Positions 46,154-55,168 of a stretch of 64,000 bases of DNA are shown in pieces. Both the position numbers and the translations under genes were made by a program. The stretch is from positions 21,179 through 85,178 of the forward strand of contig JAIQFB010000025.1 of the NCBI GenBank assembly GCA_020073485.1, in the 5' to 3' direction. This DNA is from Terriglobia bacterium. Its GTDB lineage: Bacteria; Acidobacteriota; Terriglobia; Acidiferrales; UBA7541. How positions within the stretch are numbered: the first letter of the stretch is position 1; each line of letters opens with the position of its first letter. The notes under the pieces were generated by a model that was not told the DNA's origin, searched no databases, and worked only from the letters and a program-made list of their open reading frames with translations.

Positions 46154-46675
46154 ATGCAGCTTATATCCGGGAAGGAAGCCGCCGCCCACATTTCGGGAAT
46201 TCTTCACGCTCAATACCAAGTCCACGGATTTTCCGTTCACCTCACCGTTAAGTCGATTTCTTCGCTCGACCCGACCGGGCAAATCGACTTCGGCGGCGGC
46301 GAATATATCGCCGCGGGAAGGCGAGCGCTCTCGCCGCACGAGGTGCGGCCGGAAGACAAGTACAAGTGGTGGGACCTGGGCAAGGGCAGCTATTTCATCG
46401 AATGCAACGAAACGCTGCATTTGGCCGCGGACGAAATCGCGCTGATCGAGCCGGAAGACCGCCTGCTGCGCGCGGGCGGATGGCACGTACCTCTGTTCGT
46501 TCGCGGGCACGTGGACCCGGTGGAGCTGTTGCTGGAAGTGGGAGTCGCCCGGCTCCGCGTGAAGGAAAATGCGCGCATCGCTCGCGTGCGGCTGTTCCGC
46601 ATCGAGAAGTCGGAAAACGGGACGTCCGGCAAGAGCGGCCGGACAAAACCGAAAACGGCAAAGCGCAAGAAGTAA
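46154..46675 (+). CDS. dCTP deaminase/dUTPase-superfamily protein
   Basis: From the ATG at 46154 the 173-residue protein has a DCD-like core: GFSVHLTVKSI, YFIECNETLHLAADEIALIE, WHVPLFVRGHVDP and ARLRVKENARIARVRLFRI. The usual SSxxR substrate motif of true dCTP deaminases is not evident, so it may be a diverged or structural relative. It ends in a basic tail. It is next to nth and rdgB, all three concerned with nucleotide or DNA quality. Confidence 0.65.
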   Translation: MQLISGKEAAAHISGILHAQYQVHGFSVHLTVKSISSLDPTGQIDFGGGEYIAAGRRALSPHEVRPEDKYKWWDLGKGSYFIECNETLHLAADEIALIEPEDRLLRAGGWHVPLFVRGHVDPVELLLEVGVARLRVKENARIARVRLFRIEKSENGTSGKSGRTKPKTAKRKK

Positions 46676-46850
46676 GCGCGTGCTTAGCAACGCAAGCGGA
46701 TTTCCTGCGGCATTTTGCAGAGCCTTCGGAGTGGGCTTGAGAACTGCAATTTCAAAATGTCAGCGGCTAAAAGCCGTAGCTATTCTCCTCACGATATGGC
46801 ACGGCTGAAGCGGTGCCCCACAAATATTCCTTTAGTCTCACAGATAGTCT

Positions 46851-47624
46851 TCAGGGATGCCCGTACACGGGGCTTGTATCCGGCGGCGGCACGTACTCCT
46901 GCCCATATTTATTCTTGTGTTCGGGCGTGAAATTGGGGTTTTCGACGACCCGGATTGGTTCGATCGACCGCGTCGCGTCGGAAATCGTCACCACGCGCCC
47001 GGCCGCCTTTAAGGCGTCCGGCAGGCTGCGCTCATACCATACGTTCAGTTGATACTTCCCGTCCGGCACATTTGCGATGCTGACGCGTCCGGACCGGTCC
47101 GATTTGCCAAAATAGGGCGTGTCCACCGCGACGACGGCCGCGCTCATCTCCGGATGAATATTGCAGAAGAGGAAGCTCACGCCGGGCCGGTCGAAGTGCA
47201 CGGTCTTGCTCGAGCCCGCTTCGTAAAACCCGAGGTCAAAGCGCTTGCCGTCGAACAGCGAAAAGACGTTATGAAGAAAGGGGTCGCGATTCGGGAACTG
47301 GACATATCTTCCCACTTGAACGACAGAGACGTGTGGTTCAAAGCTCTTGTTGTATTGCACGATTTGAGGCTGGGGTCCCGCGGGCGACGCCGCCGGAGCA
47401 TGTCCCGAGGCGTCTCCCAATGGCGCGAGCCAAACCACCACGTCCGAGGCGTCATTCCGCTTCTTTGCCGATGCGGGTTTCTTTCCACCCTCAGGGGACA
47501 CGACTTGGACCTGGACGAGAACGGGCGGCGGCATCGTTTGGCTGAGCAAGGCGCAGGAGCAGAGACACGCAAACGCCAGGCTGCCGGCATATCGGATGCC
47601 CCGGACTGTGTCGATGAGCCGCAT
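46851..47624 (-). CDS. Exported cupredoxin-like (blue copper type) protein
   Basis: The 257-residue protein has an N-terminal signal helix (AGSLAFACLCSCALLSQ). A type 1 copper site is visible: His118 in DPFLHNVFS, then Cys154, His157 and Met160 in FLFCNIHPEMSAAV. YEAGSSKTVHFDRPG is the usual plastocyanin strand. A C-terminal carboxypeptidase-regulatory-like beta sandwich (SGRVSIANVPDGKYQLNVWYE) follows. It resembles proteins labelled methylamine-utilisation-like in related genomes. Its start overlaps the porin stop, so it is co-translated after the porin. Confidence 0.8.
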   Translation of the reverse strand: MRLIDTVRGIRYAGSLAFACLCSCALLSQTMPPPVLVQVQVVSPEGGKKPASAKKRNDASDVVVWLAPLGDASGHAPAASPAGPQPQIVQYNKSFEPHVSVVQVGRYVQFPNRDPFLHNVFSLFDGKRFDLGFYEAGSSKTVHFDRPGVSFLFCNIHPEMSAAVVAVDTPYFGKSDRSGRVSIANVPDGKYQLNVWYERSLPDALKAAGRVVTISDATRSIEPIRVVENPNFTPEHKNKYGQEYVPPPDTSPVYGHP

Positions 47625-49261
47625 CAGAATAAATACCCCAGGCTGAGATTGATGTGGCTGGCGCTATTGGAGCCGGCGTCCAGAATGGAAGTGTTCAGCC
47701 AGCGGTATTCGGTCGAGATCAGCACGTCAGACCGGATCTGGTAGATGAAATTTACCATGGGGCTCAGGTTCCTTGTGTAGGTGCCTCTGTAAATGGAATT
47801 GGCGTGGAATTGACGCAGTTCGCTCGCGAACGGATTGTCAATTCCCATCGCGCCGTTGAATTCAAAATTCGGTCTTAGCTTGAATTTCAGCTGCGCCCAG
47901 CCTCCCATCGAATCGAGTCCCCGAAACGTCGTAGCCGGACCAATAAAAGATCCGTTGAGCAGCGCGGTTTGGCCAATGCCGCCGCCAAAGCCGCCCGCGC
48001 CCCGGGCCCTGTAAAATGCGCCGGTAAGCTCGAATCGTTTTCCAAGTGGGAGAGTGGCATCCAGCGTTCCGCCCCAACCGTCGATGGTCCGGTTAAATCC
48101 CCAGTTTTGGCGCCCGTAGTAGCCGCCGGCTCCCAAAGTAAGATTCTGATCAAACGCCCGGTGACTCCAGGCAATTCGCGTGGCGTACACAGGCTGCCCC
48201 GACTCCTCCCCCCAGGAGGGATCGCGCCCGTATCCCTCGAGCGGAATATCTCCGGTGAGAGAATCGAGAATTCCTCCCTGGATCGATAGAGTGGAAGAAT
48301 CGGACAGCGCGATGCGGTGTTCGACGCGCACTTGCGGAGTCCAGGCCCACAGATTTCCCGCGTAGGAGAGCGCGGGAACGGCAAGCGTGGCCACAGACGT
48401 GGGAGCGAGCGGCGCAAAGAACAGGCGATCTTGCCCGCCCACCAGGGAAGTATTTTCCCAATCCAGCCGAATAGTTCCGGTGCGCAGCCTCACGAGCCCC
48501 ATCACGGCTCCATTCGGAGCGGTGGGAAATCCTCCCGCGAAATCGAAGGCCACGTCGGCGCTGGTTTTTGCTCCGGCGATTTCCGGGCCGAACGCCTGGA
48601 GGCGAATTTGTGATTGCCGAAGCGATCCACCGAATGAGCCGGGAGAAACAAATAACGCCTCCGAAGCCGGCGACTGCACCAATTGCGGAAAATCCTGATT
48701 TTCGACGGTGCCGCGATTCTCATATAAATTGAACAGCGCGATTCCGGAGAGGCGCACCCGGTATTTCGATCCGCTCTCGATCTTAGTCTGGTACTGGTCG
48801 TTGACCTTGCCTTCCAGCACGTCTAGATTTTCTTCCAGCCTTGCCAGGCGGTCGGACGTGGTTGGTTCCTGCGGACTGGCCGGAGATGCCGGGCTATGTG
48901 GCTGCGCCACCGCGGGCTGCGCGCTCGATTCAGAGGCAGGAGGGACTGCTCCGTTCTCCACCGGCGCCGCCGGGACGCGCAGAAGATCCAACTCGCGGCG
49001 AAGTTCGCTGGCTTCCTCGCTGGCACGTTGCTGTTCGGCCCGCAGATCGCTCAACTGCGAGTTCAACGCCTGCATCTGCGATTGCAATTCCTGGATGAAT
49101 TCCGACAGTTCGTGGATATCCGTTGCGGTGGGAGGAGACGAAGGCTCCGGCGCGGCGAGCTTGGCCAGTTCCTGCCCGGATCCATTCACCGCGTACACAA
49201 AGAAGGAGCCTGCGAATAAGCAGGCGTTGCACAGAAATTTCTGAAAGGCTCTTCCTCGCAT
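47624..49261 (-). CDS. Outer-membrane porin with N-terminal coiled coil
   Basis: The 545-residue protein has a signal peptide, then a coiled coil (FIQELQSQMQALNSQLSDLR) and a Pro/Ala-rich linker, followed by a beta-barrel with alternating aromatic strands (SKYRVRLSGIALFNLYENRG, GFNRTIDGWGGTLDATLPLG). It ends in aromatic LSLGYLF, the outer-membrane assembly signal. The layout resembles phosphate-selective or DcaP-like porins; substrate unknown. It lies between the hybrid kinase and the cupredoxin gene on one probable transcript. Confidence 0.8.
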   Translation of the reverse strand: MRGRAFQKFLCNACLFAGSFFVYAVNGSGQELAKLAAPEPSSPPTATDIHELSEFIQELQSQMQALNSQLSDLRAEQQRASEEASELRRELDLLRVPAAPVENGAVPPASESSAQPAVAQPHSPASPASPQEPTTSDRLARLEENLDVLEGKVNDQYQTKIESGSKYRVRLSGIALFNLYENRGTVENQDFPQLVQSPASEALFVSPGSFGGSLRQSQIRLQAFGPEIAGAKTSADVAFDFAGGFPTAPNGAVMGLVRLRTGTIRLDWENTSLVGGQDRLFFAPLAPTSVATLAVPALSYAGNLWAWTPQVRVEHRIALSDSSTLSIQGGILDSLTGDIPLEGYGRDPSWGEESGQPVYATRIAWSHRAFDQNLTLGAGGYYGRQNWGFNRTIDGWGGTLDATLPLGKRFELTGAFYRARGAGGFGGGIGQTALLNGSFIGPATTFRGLDSMGGWAQLKFKLRPNFEFNGAMGIDNPFASELRQFHANSIYRGTYTRNLSPMVNFIYQIRSDVLISTEYRWLNTSILDAGSNSASHINLSLGYLF

Positions 49262-49327
49262 TACGGCCTCCTCAAACGCTGCGAACCGCTCCGCGCCGAA
49301 TGCTGCGCCGGCGAAGCTGCAAAGCGT

Positions 49328-51583
49328 CTAGGTTGCACGGCTTTCCTTCGGCACCAGTTCTTCTTCCTTCGAGTCTGGCTTTAGCGCCTCGCGCACGACT
49401 TCCACCAGGGAAACCGGAGAAAACGGCTTCTGCAGGACCGGCCCTTCCGGCTTGCTTTGCCCGGGATCGCCCGCGGCATATTCGGAATATCCGGACACAA
49501 AGGCCACGCGAATTTCCGGCCGAATTCGTTTGACGCGCCGCCACAGCTCGCCGCCGTTCATCCTCGGCATCACCATGTCGCTCAGGAGCAAATGAATGAC
49601 TCCGGGATATTTTCCGGCGATTTCCAGGGCTTCCTGCCCATCCTTGGCCTCCAGGACGGTGTAGCCCTTGACGCGCAGGAATTGGCAGGCCAGTTCGCGC
49701 ACGCCGGATTCGTCCTCGGCGACCAGAATGGTTTCGCTTCCGCGAGGCATTTCGGAAGCCTTGGGTTCGGCCTGCGGATGGGCAGCGACACCCTCGGCGT
49801 GAGGAAGATAAATCTCGAAGGTGGTGCCATTGCCCGGAGAACTGACCACCCAAATAAATCCGCCGCTTTGCTTGACGATGCCGTACACCGTCGCCAGCCC
49901 AAGCCCGGTTCCCTTGCCGAGCTCCTTGGTCGTGAAAAAGGGCTCAAATATGTGCGCCTTTGTCGCTTCATCCATCCCATGACCGGTGTCCGTTACCATG
50001 AGCAAGGCAAAATGTCCGGAGGACATCGGCGGGCGCTTGGCTGCCTCCGCTGCATCGATGGAAACATTGCACGTTTTCACGCAAAGCTTGCCGCCTTGCG
50101 GCATGGCGTCGCGCGCGTTCACGGCGAGATTTAAAATAACTTGTTCAATCTGTCCCGGATCCGCCTTCACCGAGGCGAGATGGGAATCGGGAGAGAAACT
50201 ATATTCAATATGTTCGCCGATCAGCCTGGGAAGCATCTTGCCCATTTCGGCCACGACCGAGTTCAAGTCGATCACGCGCGGCTGCAGCACTTGCATTCGG
50301 CTGAAGGCCAGCAGTTGGCGCGTCATGGCCACCGCGCGGCCCGACGCCTTCTGAATCTGGTCCACGCACTTGCGGTGAAAATCGTCGGCGCCCGGGCGGT
50401 CGATGAGCAGATCGCTGTTGCCACGGATAATGGTCAGCAGATTGTTGAAGTCGTGCGCCACGCCTCCCGCCAACCGCCCCACCGCTTCCATCTTGTGCGC
50501 CTGTCGCAGGCGCTCCTCGAGCTGCTTCTGTTCCTTTTGCGTGCTTTGCAGGCTTGCGCGCATGCCGACGAATGCGTCGGTGACTTCCATGACTTCATCG
50601 CCGCCGCGCGTTTCGAGCGGGTAGCTGAAATCACCGCGACCCAGGGCGCGCACGCCTTCCACGAGCCTCGCCAGAGGTCTAGTAAACGTGTGGGAAATCA
50701 AAAAGACCAGCCCGCTTCCGGCTAGGACGCTCACCAGCCCCAAGCCGAGCAACACCTGGTTCAATTGGCTTAGGAACAGCGTGGCTTTATCGAACGATTT
50801 CAGAACGGTCAACGAGACCGGCGCATCCCCAGCGGGAGCAAGGTTGACGGTCTTGGCCAGATATCGTTCGGCGCCCAGCTGAACCTCCAGGGTGTCGGCT
50901 GAAGAATTGTTCAAGGACCTTCCGGTCTGTCGCGCGAGTTCGCTGAGTTGCGCGGGGCTGAGGGTGCTGGCAATCGCCGTATCGCCAAAATTGAATGCAA
51001 CTTCACTGGAGGCGATGTTGCCAAAATTTTGGGCGGCGGCCTGGTCAATTTCGTGGCCCACTGCCAGGACCCCAATGGCCGCATCCTGGGAAGCCGCGCC
51101 AAAGTAGATGGGCTGAATCCAGACTTCATACAAGCGGCTTCCGCCGAACCACCAGTCCAGCGATTCCCCGCGATCCACGGAACGCCGCAGAAGGTCCTGC
51201 GCGACGCCGGGCTCAAGGCCCGGGCGATTGGCTCGCAGCGCCACCACGTTTCCCGTCCGGTTCGCCAGGACCAGCAAATCGCTGCCGCTCAGCCGGTAAA
51301 GATCGGCGGAAGCGTCCACGATGGTTGGGCCGTCGTCGGTAGTCATTAAGGCGCGGACATTAGGCAGGTTGGCAAGCAGCACTGCCGACCGGGTCAGCGT
51401 CTCTTCCCTTTGTTTTTCGAAGCTCTGGTAAGTACTTACGGAGTTGCGAAGGTCCTCGCGGATGCTTTCACGCACCCCTTTGCGCACGCTATAGCTGACG
51501 ATGAAAAGCGTAGCGGCAGTAAGCCCGGCGGAAATGGCCAGGAGGGAAAGCAAAATCTTCGTTTGTAGACGAAACTTGCTCAC
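49328..51583 (-). CDS. Hybrid sensor histidine kinase with C-terminal receiver
   Basis: From the GTG at 51583 (the upstream TTG at 51637 gives no sensible start) the protein has about 751 residues. There is a helix near the N-terminus (KILLSLLAISAGLTAATLFIV), a ~230-residue sensor domain facing the periplasm, a second helix and a HAMP segment (TFTRPLARLVEGVRALGRGDF). The kinase core has GGVAHDFNNLLTI with the phosphorylatable His, and ATP-lid text TDTGHGMDEATKAHIFEPFF. The last ~125 residues form a receiver (ILVAEDESGVRE; Asp in LLLSDMVMPRM). It probably controls the porin and cupredoxin 66 bases downstream through an unlinked partner. Confidence 0.87.
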   Translation of the reverse strand: MSKFRLQTKILLSLLAISAGLTAATLFIVSYSVRKGVRESIREDLRNSVSTYQSFEKQREETLTRSAVLLANLPNVRALMTTDDGPTIVDASADLYRLSGSDLLVLANRTGNVVALRANRPGLEPGVAQDLLRRSVDRGESLDWWFGGSRLYEVWIQPIYFGAASQDAAIGVLAVGHEIDQAAAQNFGNIASSEVAFNFGDTAIASTLSPAQLSELARQTGRSLNNSSADTLEVQLGAERYLAKTVNLAPAGDAPVSLTVLKSFDKATLFLSQLNQVLLGLGLVSVLAGSGLVFLISHTFTRPLARLVEGVRALGRGDFSYPLETRGGDEVMEVTDAFVGMRASLQSTQKEQKQLEERLRQAHKMEAVGRLAGGVAHDFNNLLTIIRGNSDLLIDRPGADDFHRKCVDQIQKASGRAVAMTRQLLAFSRMQVLQPRVIDLNSVVAEMGKMLPRLIGEHIEYSFSPDSHLASVKADPGQIEQVILNLAVNARDAMPQGGKLCVKTCNVSIDAAEAAKRPPMSSGHFALLMVTDTGHGMDEATKAHIFEPFFTTKELGKGTGLGLATVYGIVKQSGGFIWVVSSPGNGTTFEIYLPHAEGVAAHPQAEPKASEMPRGSETILVAEDESGVRELACQFLRVKGYTVLEAKDGQEALEIAGKYPGVIHLLLSDMVMPRMNGGELWRRVKRIRPEIRVAFVSGYSEYAAGDPGQSKPEGPVLQKPFSPVSLVEVVREALKPDSKEEELVPKESRAT

Positions 51584-51733
51584 GAAGAGTTTCCGCCTCG
51601 CAAAGGGGTTAGGGCCGGAGAATGCACACGTTTCCAAGAAACGCAGACGGCCAACCCATGTTTAATTTTGCACCATTAACGGCGCCGATAGTGGGGATAT
51701 GAGTGCCGCTGATGTCGAATAATGCATTGTTCT

Positions 51734-53163
51734 AATGCATCTGTAGGGGCCGGACGGGGGATCTGGACGAAAACATTACCGCGGCGGTTTCTTTCCAGAA
51801 TTCGCAGAATATCGTTCTCGATTCCGACACCGTGACGCAAACTTCGGGCGCGGGAATGGAGATCATCACCTGCGGCCTGCATTCGTCGCCTGGGTGGTGC
51901 GCAACCGCGAATACCCCTGCAGTGGCGACGCATATCACGGTGCGAAACAGCGCGTTCTACGATCTCGGCGGCCAGGGAGTGCACATCGGGATGCCGGAGA
52001 AGCCGACTGACTCGGACGCGAATCTACCTCAATTCATTACCATCCAGAACACCGTGATCGAGGGCTGGGGTCGCGTGTTTCCCAGCACATTTGGAATTGC
52101 GCAAGGCATGGGGCACGACAATTTATACACGCACAACGATGTCTACGATGGCTACCACGTCGGCATATCCATTTGCGTGTGCGGCTCCGCGGCGACGACC
52201 TCCAGCGGCCCCGCCAACAACACCATCTCCTTCAATCACGTTCACGACACGCATCAGGGAATCATGAACGACGGAGGGGCGGTGCGCATTGCGGCCGGCA
52301 ACGCTGTGTTCAACGCTCCAGGCAATAAAATTCTCAATAATAAAGTGCACGACGTGAGTTCAGCGTCGTCGATCGATGGAACAAACAACGATCCGAGCTG
52401 CATACCGTCGCCCACCCTGCCGTGTGACGGCTATGGGGGCGACGGAATCTGTCTCGACGACCAATCCGGACTAATCGACGTCGAGAACAACCTGGTCTAC
52501 CGCGTTTCGGAAAACGCCGTGAATTTTCCCATGACGCCGCCCGCGCCGAACGAAGCCAACACGATCAAAAACAATATTCTCGCCTTTGCGCGCGGGTCCA
52601 TGATCAACGACAGCTCACCCTATCCGAATCCCGCGGTCGATGTCCCGAACCTGACCTTCGTGGCCACCAACAATCTTATGTATTTTGATCGCAGCACCAC
52701 TTCACCCTCGGTTCCATTTTATGTCCAGGGAGGTTGCACGTGGGACGGCGGATCATCGTTCACGTATTCGGATTATCAGATATGGGACAGCAATATGTAC
52801 TACCGCGCGGACGGAACACTCGGGGGCGACACGCTGGCGTTCCACGTACAGTCCGTCGCCGGCAACACGCAATTCTGCACCGGCAATACCAAGAAGTGGA
52901 CCTTCCTGCCCTTCGCCTGCTCGCTGGCCCAGCCCGTATGCTGGCAATCTCAGGGTGAAGATGTGCACGGAGCGGTCAAGGATCCGGGATTTAAAAATCC
53001 ATCCTATCCCGCCGATGACTTCTCCCTGCCCGGCGGATCACCCGGAGTCGGATTCGTCGTCTTCGATGCGACGCAAGCCGGCCGGTTCAATCCGGTGATC
53101 ACTCCACCCGCGGTTCCGGCCACATTTCCGACGCAGCCTTTCAACGCCGCGACGGATTTCTAG
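51734..53163 (+). pseudogene. 5'-truncated right-handed beta-helix protein
   Basis: The frame stays open from just after a TAA near 51731 to the stop at 53161-53163. Beta-helix repeats run through it: NITAAVSFQNSQNIVLDSD, ATHITVRNSAFYDLGGQGVH, NNTISFNHVHDTHQGIMNDGG, NKILNNKVHDVSSASS and LIDVENNLVYRVSENA. The coding pattern extends upstream of the first possible start (GTG at 51832), so the 5' part with signal peptide is missing. The fold is that of pectate-lyase-like carbohydrate-active proteins. Truncation probably happened when the accessory region next to the tRNA was rearranged. Confidence 0.65.
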
Positions 53164-53282
53164 GGGCTTTTGGGGACGGCCCAACAATTCCAAGATAGAA
53201 AATGCGCCAATTGGACCGTGGACACACGGATCGCCGTGAGTAGAACCGCAAAATGAAGTAGAATTAAAAATGCACGCACTGT

Positions 53283-53359
53283 CGGGGCGTAGCGCAGCCT
53301 GGTAGCGCGCCTGCCTTGGGCGCAGGAGGCCTCCGGTTCAAATCCGGACGCCCCGACCA
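53283..53359 (+). tRNA. tRNA-Pro (TGG anticodon), CCA encoded
   Basis: The acceptor stem CGGGGCG pairs with CGCCCCG. A D arm is formed around GCGC-AGCCTGGTA-GCGC, the anticodon stem CCTGC-GCAGG encloses CTTGGGC (anticodon TGG), and the T arm is TCCGG-TTCAAAT-CCGGA. The discriminator A and CCA are present. All stems are fully paired. It sits at the left border of the accessory region. Confidence 0.96.
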
Positions 53360-53708
53360 TTTTCATCAACAAAAATTGTAGGCTGGGGTTTAAAAACCAG
53401 GATTTCGGGCAGGAGCAGAGTTGTGCCTGATTGTGGCTGAATGTATGCCGCTGTTCTGACGGTCACTACAAATTCACTACAGTCAGGAGGAATTCGGTTG
53501 TGGGGAGCTTTCGATACCGTGCTTTGCGGATGGTGCGAGAATTTCCCAACTTACTTCTACCTCGCAAGGGCGCACTTCCCATTCGAGGACAGCTTCCAAG
53601 TATCCGAGAATTCGCCCAAGACCTCAGCTTTCTTTTCGAACAACCCGTTTCTGGCCCGCGACAGGGGACCTAACCCCCTGCTTGCAAGCAGCATTGCATG
53701 GGAGCGGA
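53360..53708. other. Non-coding stretch after tRNA-Pro
   Basis: The ORFs here are short and have no recognisable protein features. Weak hairpins (CTGCTTGCAAGCAG near 53680) are seen, but no integrase remnant or copy of the tRNA 3' end. It may be eroded insertion-site DNA between the tRNA and the DUF1566 genes. Confidence 0.4.
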
Positions 53709-55067
53709 TTAATGGGGGATAGGCGTGGGAGCCGGATAATAAACCATGACGAAATATCTTTGGATGAGCGAACTTGTCGCCTGGAATCCGTAGTCGAAGT
53801 CGAATGTCCACTGCAACTGCTTAGTGCCGTCAGGGGGAGCATAGCCCCCATTGCAAGGCGATTGGCTATTTCCAGACTGATCGCGTGCACATCCCCAATA
53901 GAAGAAAGGCTGAAGATTTTGAAAAAGGCCGAAATTCCGTCTCCACATCATTCTCGGGTCACCCGACGCCAGATTCAGATCCGCGAATAGCGTTTCCAGA
54001 TCCGTGGAGGTCGCGGGCATCACCCAGGCGGTTGAGCCCAGGTACTGGCTGTTGTTCATCGCTTGTATCCACTGAGTCGCCGTCTCGAAGAGCATCGCGC
54101 CTCCGTTGATCAAAGGCGCGGTAATCGTCCGATCGGCGTACACGATTGTGATGTCGCCGATAACGCCGAAATTGTTCTCGGCAGCCAGGTTCGCGTTGGC
54201 CGGCCAGGTATATCCCGTGTTGCAATCATAGACGGCCTTTCCTGCGGCCGGTCCGCCCGTATAAGGCAGCACTCCGGTGAAGCCATAGGGGCAGAAAGGT
54301 GGCATGCCAATCGGACCAGCCACCATCGGCAGCACGTAATAGTAGGAGTCCTTTATCGTGGTTCCCCCCTGGATCCCGTTGGCGAACGAAAACATTTCCT
54401 GTCCGCCGTTACTGGTACCGCTGGTGCCGCCGTTGTTCTGTAGGGCCCAGTAATAGGACAGCTTCATGTCGCGCAGTGGCCCGACTCTAGCCGCAAAACG
54501 CGGCGCGACGCTGTTGGGGAAAGTTTGATTCAAGCCGACGTAGTACAGATTTCCCATGGCGCTGCCGGTGCACTGGGGACCAAACGATCCGCCGTGGGTA
54601 CCCGTGTCCGCGCACGTGCTGTCCTTTAAAGCTGCAACAGGCAGTTGCCAGTTGTTGTGACCCAAGTAGCCCAAACCATTGTCGTAGGCATTGAGCGCGG
54701 CAACCCACTTCTGCGCGGTGGGGAAATCCATTGACCCGTTTGGATTGATTCCGGCGACGCCCATCTTCGCTTGGATGTCCGCATCGCCGGCCAGGTTGGC
54801 GTTTCCAAGCCAGCAGACGCCCTGATTCGAGTCGTAGACCATCATCCCGTCGTCCACAGGCGTCAATCCCTGGGTTGTGATCGGTTCGATCTCCGGTCTC
54901 ATTATCGTCTCTGCTTCAGGCAACGATGCGGATGAGGCTAAACCTGTCTCGCAGGGATTGAAATCCTGCCAACTGGTCTGAGCCGCCGCGGTGGAGGCGA
55001 AGCCAGATAGAAATATTGCTGCACAGGCGAACAGAAAAACGACGATGGCCTTTCGCACGATCGGCAT
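53709..55067 (-). CDS. Exported DUF1566 (Lcl C-terminal-like) protein, tandem paralogue A
   Basis: The 452-residue protein has a signal peptide (AIVVFLFACAAIFLSGFASTAAAQ). DUF1566-type text follows: GLTPVDDGMMVYDSNQGVCW, FPTAQKWVAALNAYDNGLGY and LGHNNWQLP, and a second, more diverged unit in the C-terminal half (VYDCNTGYTWPANANLAAEN, WVMPATSTDLETLF). These domains are common in cell-surface and phase-variable proteins of unknown role, possibly binding sugars. The N-terminus, spacing and ending (YYPAP) match the next gene, so the two are tandem duplicates. Confidence 0.72.
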   Translation of the reverse strand: MPIVRKAIVVFLFACAAIFLSGFASTAAAQTSWQDFNPCETGLASSASLPEAETIMRPEIEPITTQGLTPVDDGMMVYDSNQGVCWLGNANLAGDADIQAKMGVAGINPNGSMDFPTAQKWVAALNAYDNGLGYLGHNNWQLPVAALKDSTCADTGTHGGSFGPQCTGSAMGNLYYVGLNQTFPNSVAPRFAARVGPLRDMKLSYYWALQNNGGTSGTSNGGQEMFSFANGIQGGTTIKDSYYYVLPMVAGPIGMPPFCPYGFTGVLPYTGGPAAGKAVYDCNTGYTWPANANLAAENNFGVIGDITIVYADRTITAPLINGGAMLFETATQWIQAMNNSQYLGSTAWVMPATSTDLETLFADLNLASGDPRMMWRRNFGLFQNLQPFFYWGCARDQSGNSQSPCNGGYAPPDGTKQLQWTFDFDYGFQATSSLIQRYFVMVYYPAPTPIPH

Positions 55068-55076
55068 TCTTCCCTT

Positions 55077-55168
55077 CCGAAATCGAATTCACTTTAAGTC
55101 AAGCCATCTCAAGGATCCGTATGCGACTCCATTGAAATTGGCTAGCTATTTCACCGCCCCGCTGCGGG
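55077..55168 (-). repeat. Duplicated leader/stop segment, copy A
   Basis: About 92 bases upstream of paralogue A, starting with CCGAAATCGAATTC and ending GCTGCG, closely match 56534-56626 upstream of paralogue B. The segment includes the last five codons and stop of paralogue B, so the duplicated unit spanned the gene junction. Confidence 0.65.

Noticed and set aside
53665..53700. tRNA-like anticodon arm (CTGCTTGCAAGCAG)
   Set aside because: The loop is one base short, and no acceptor, D or T arm can be paired, so it is only a small palindrome.
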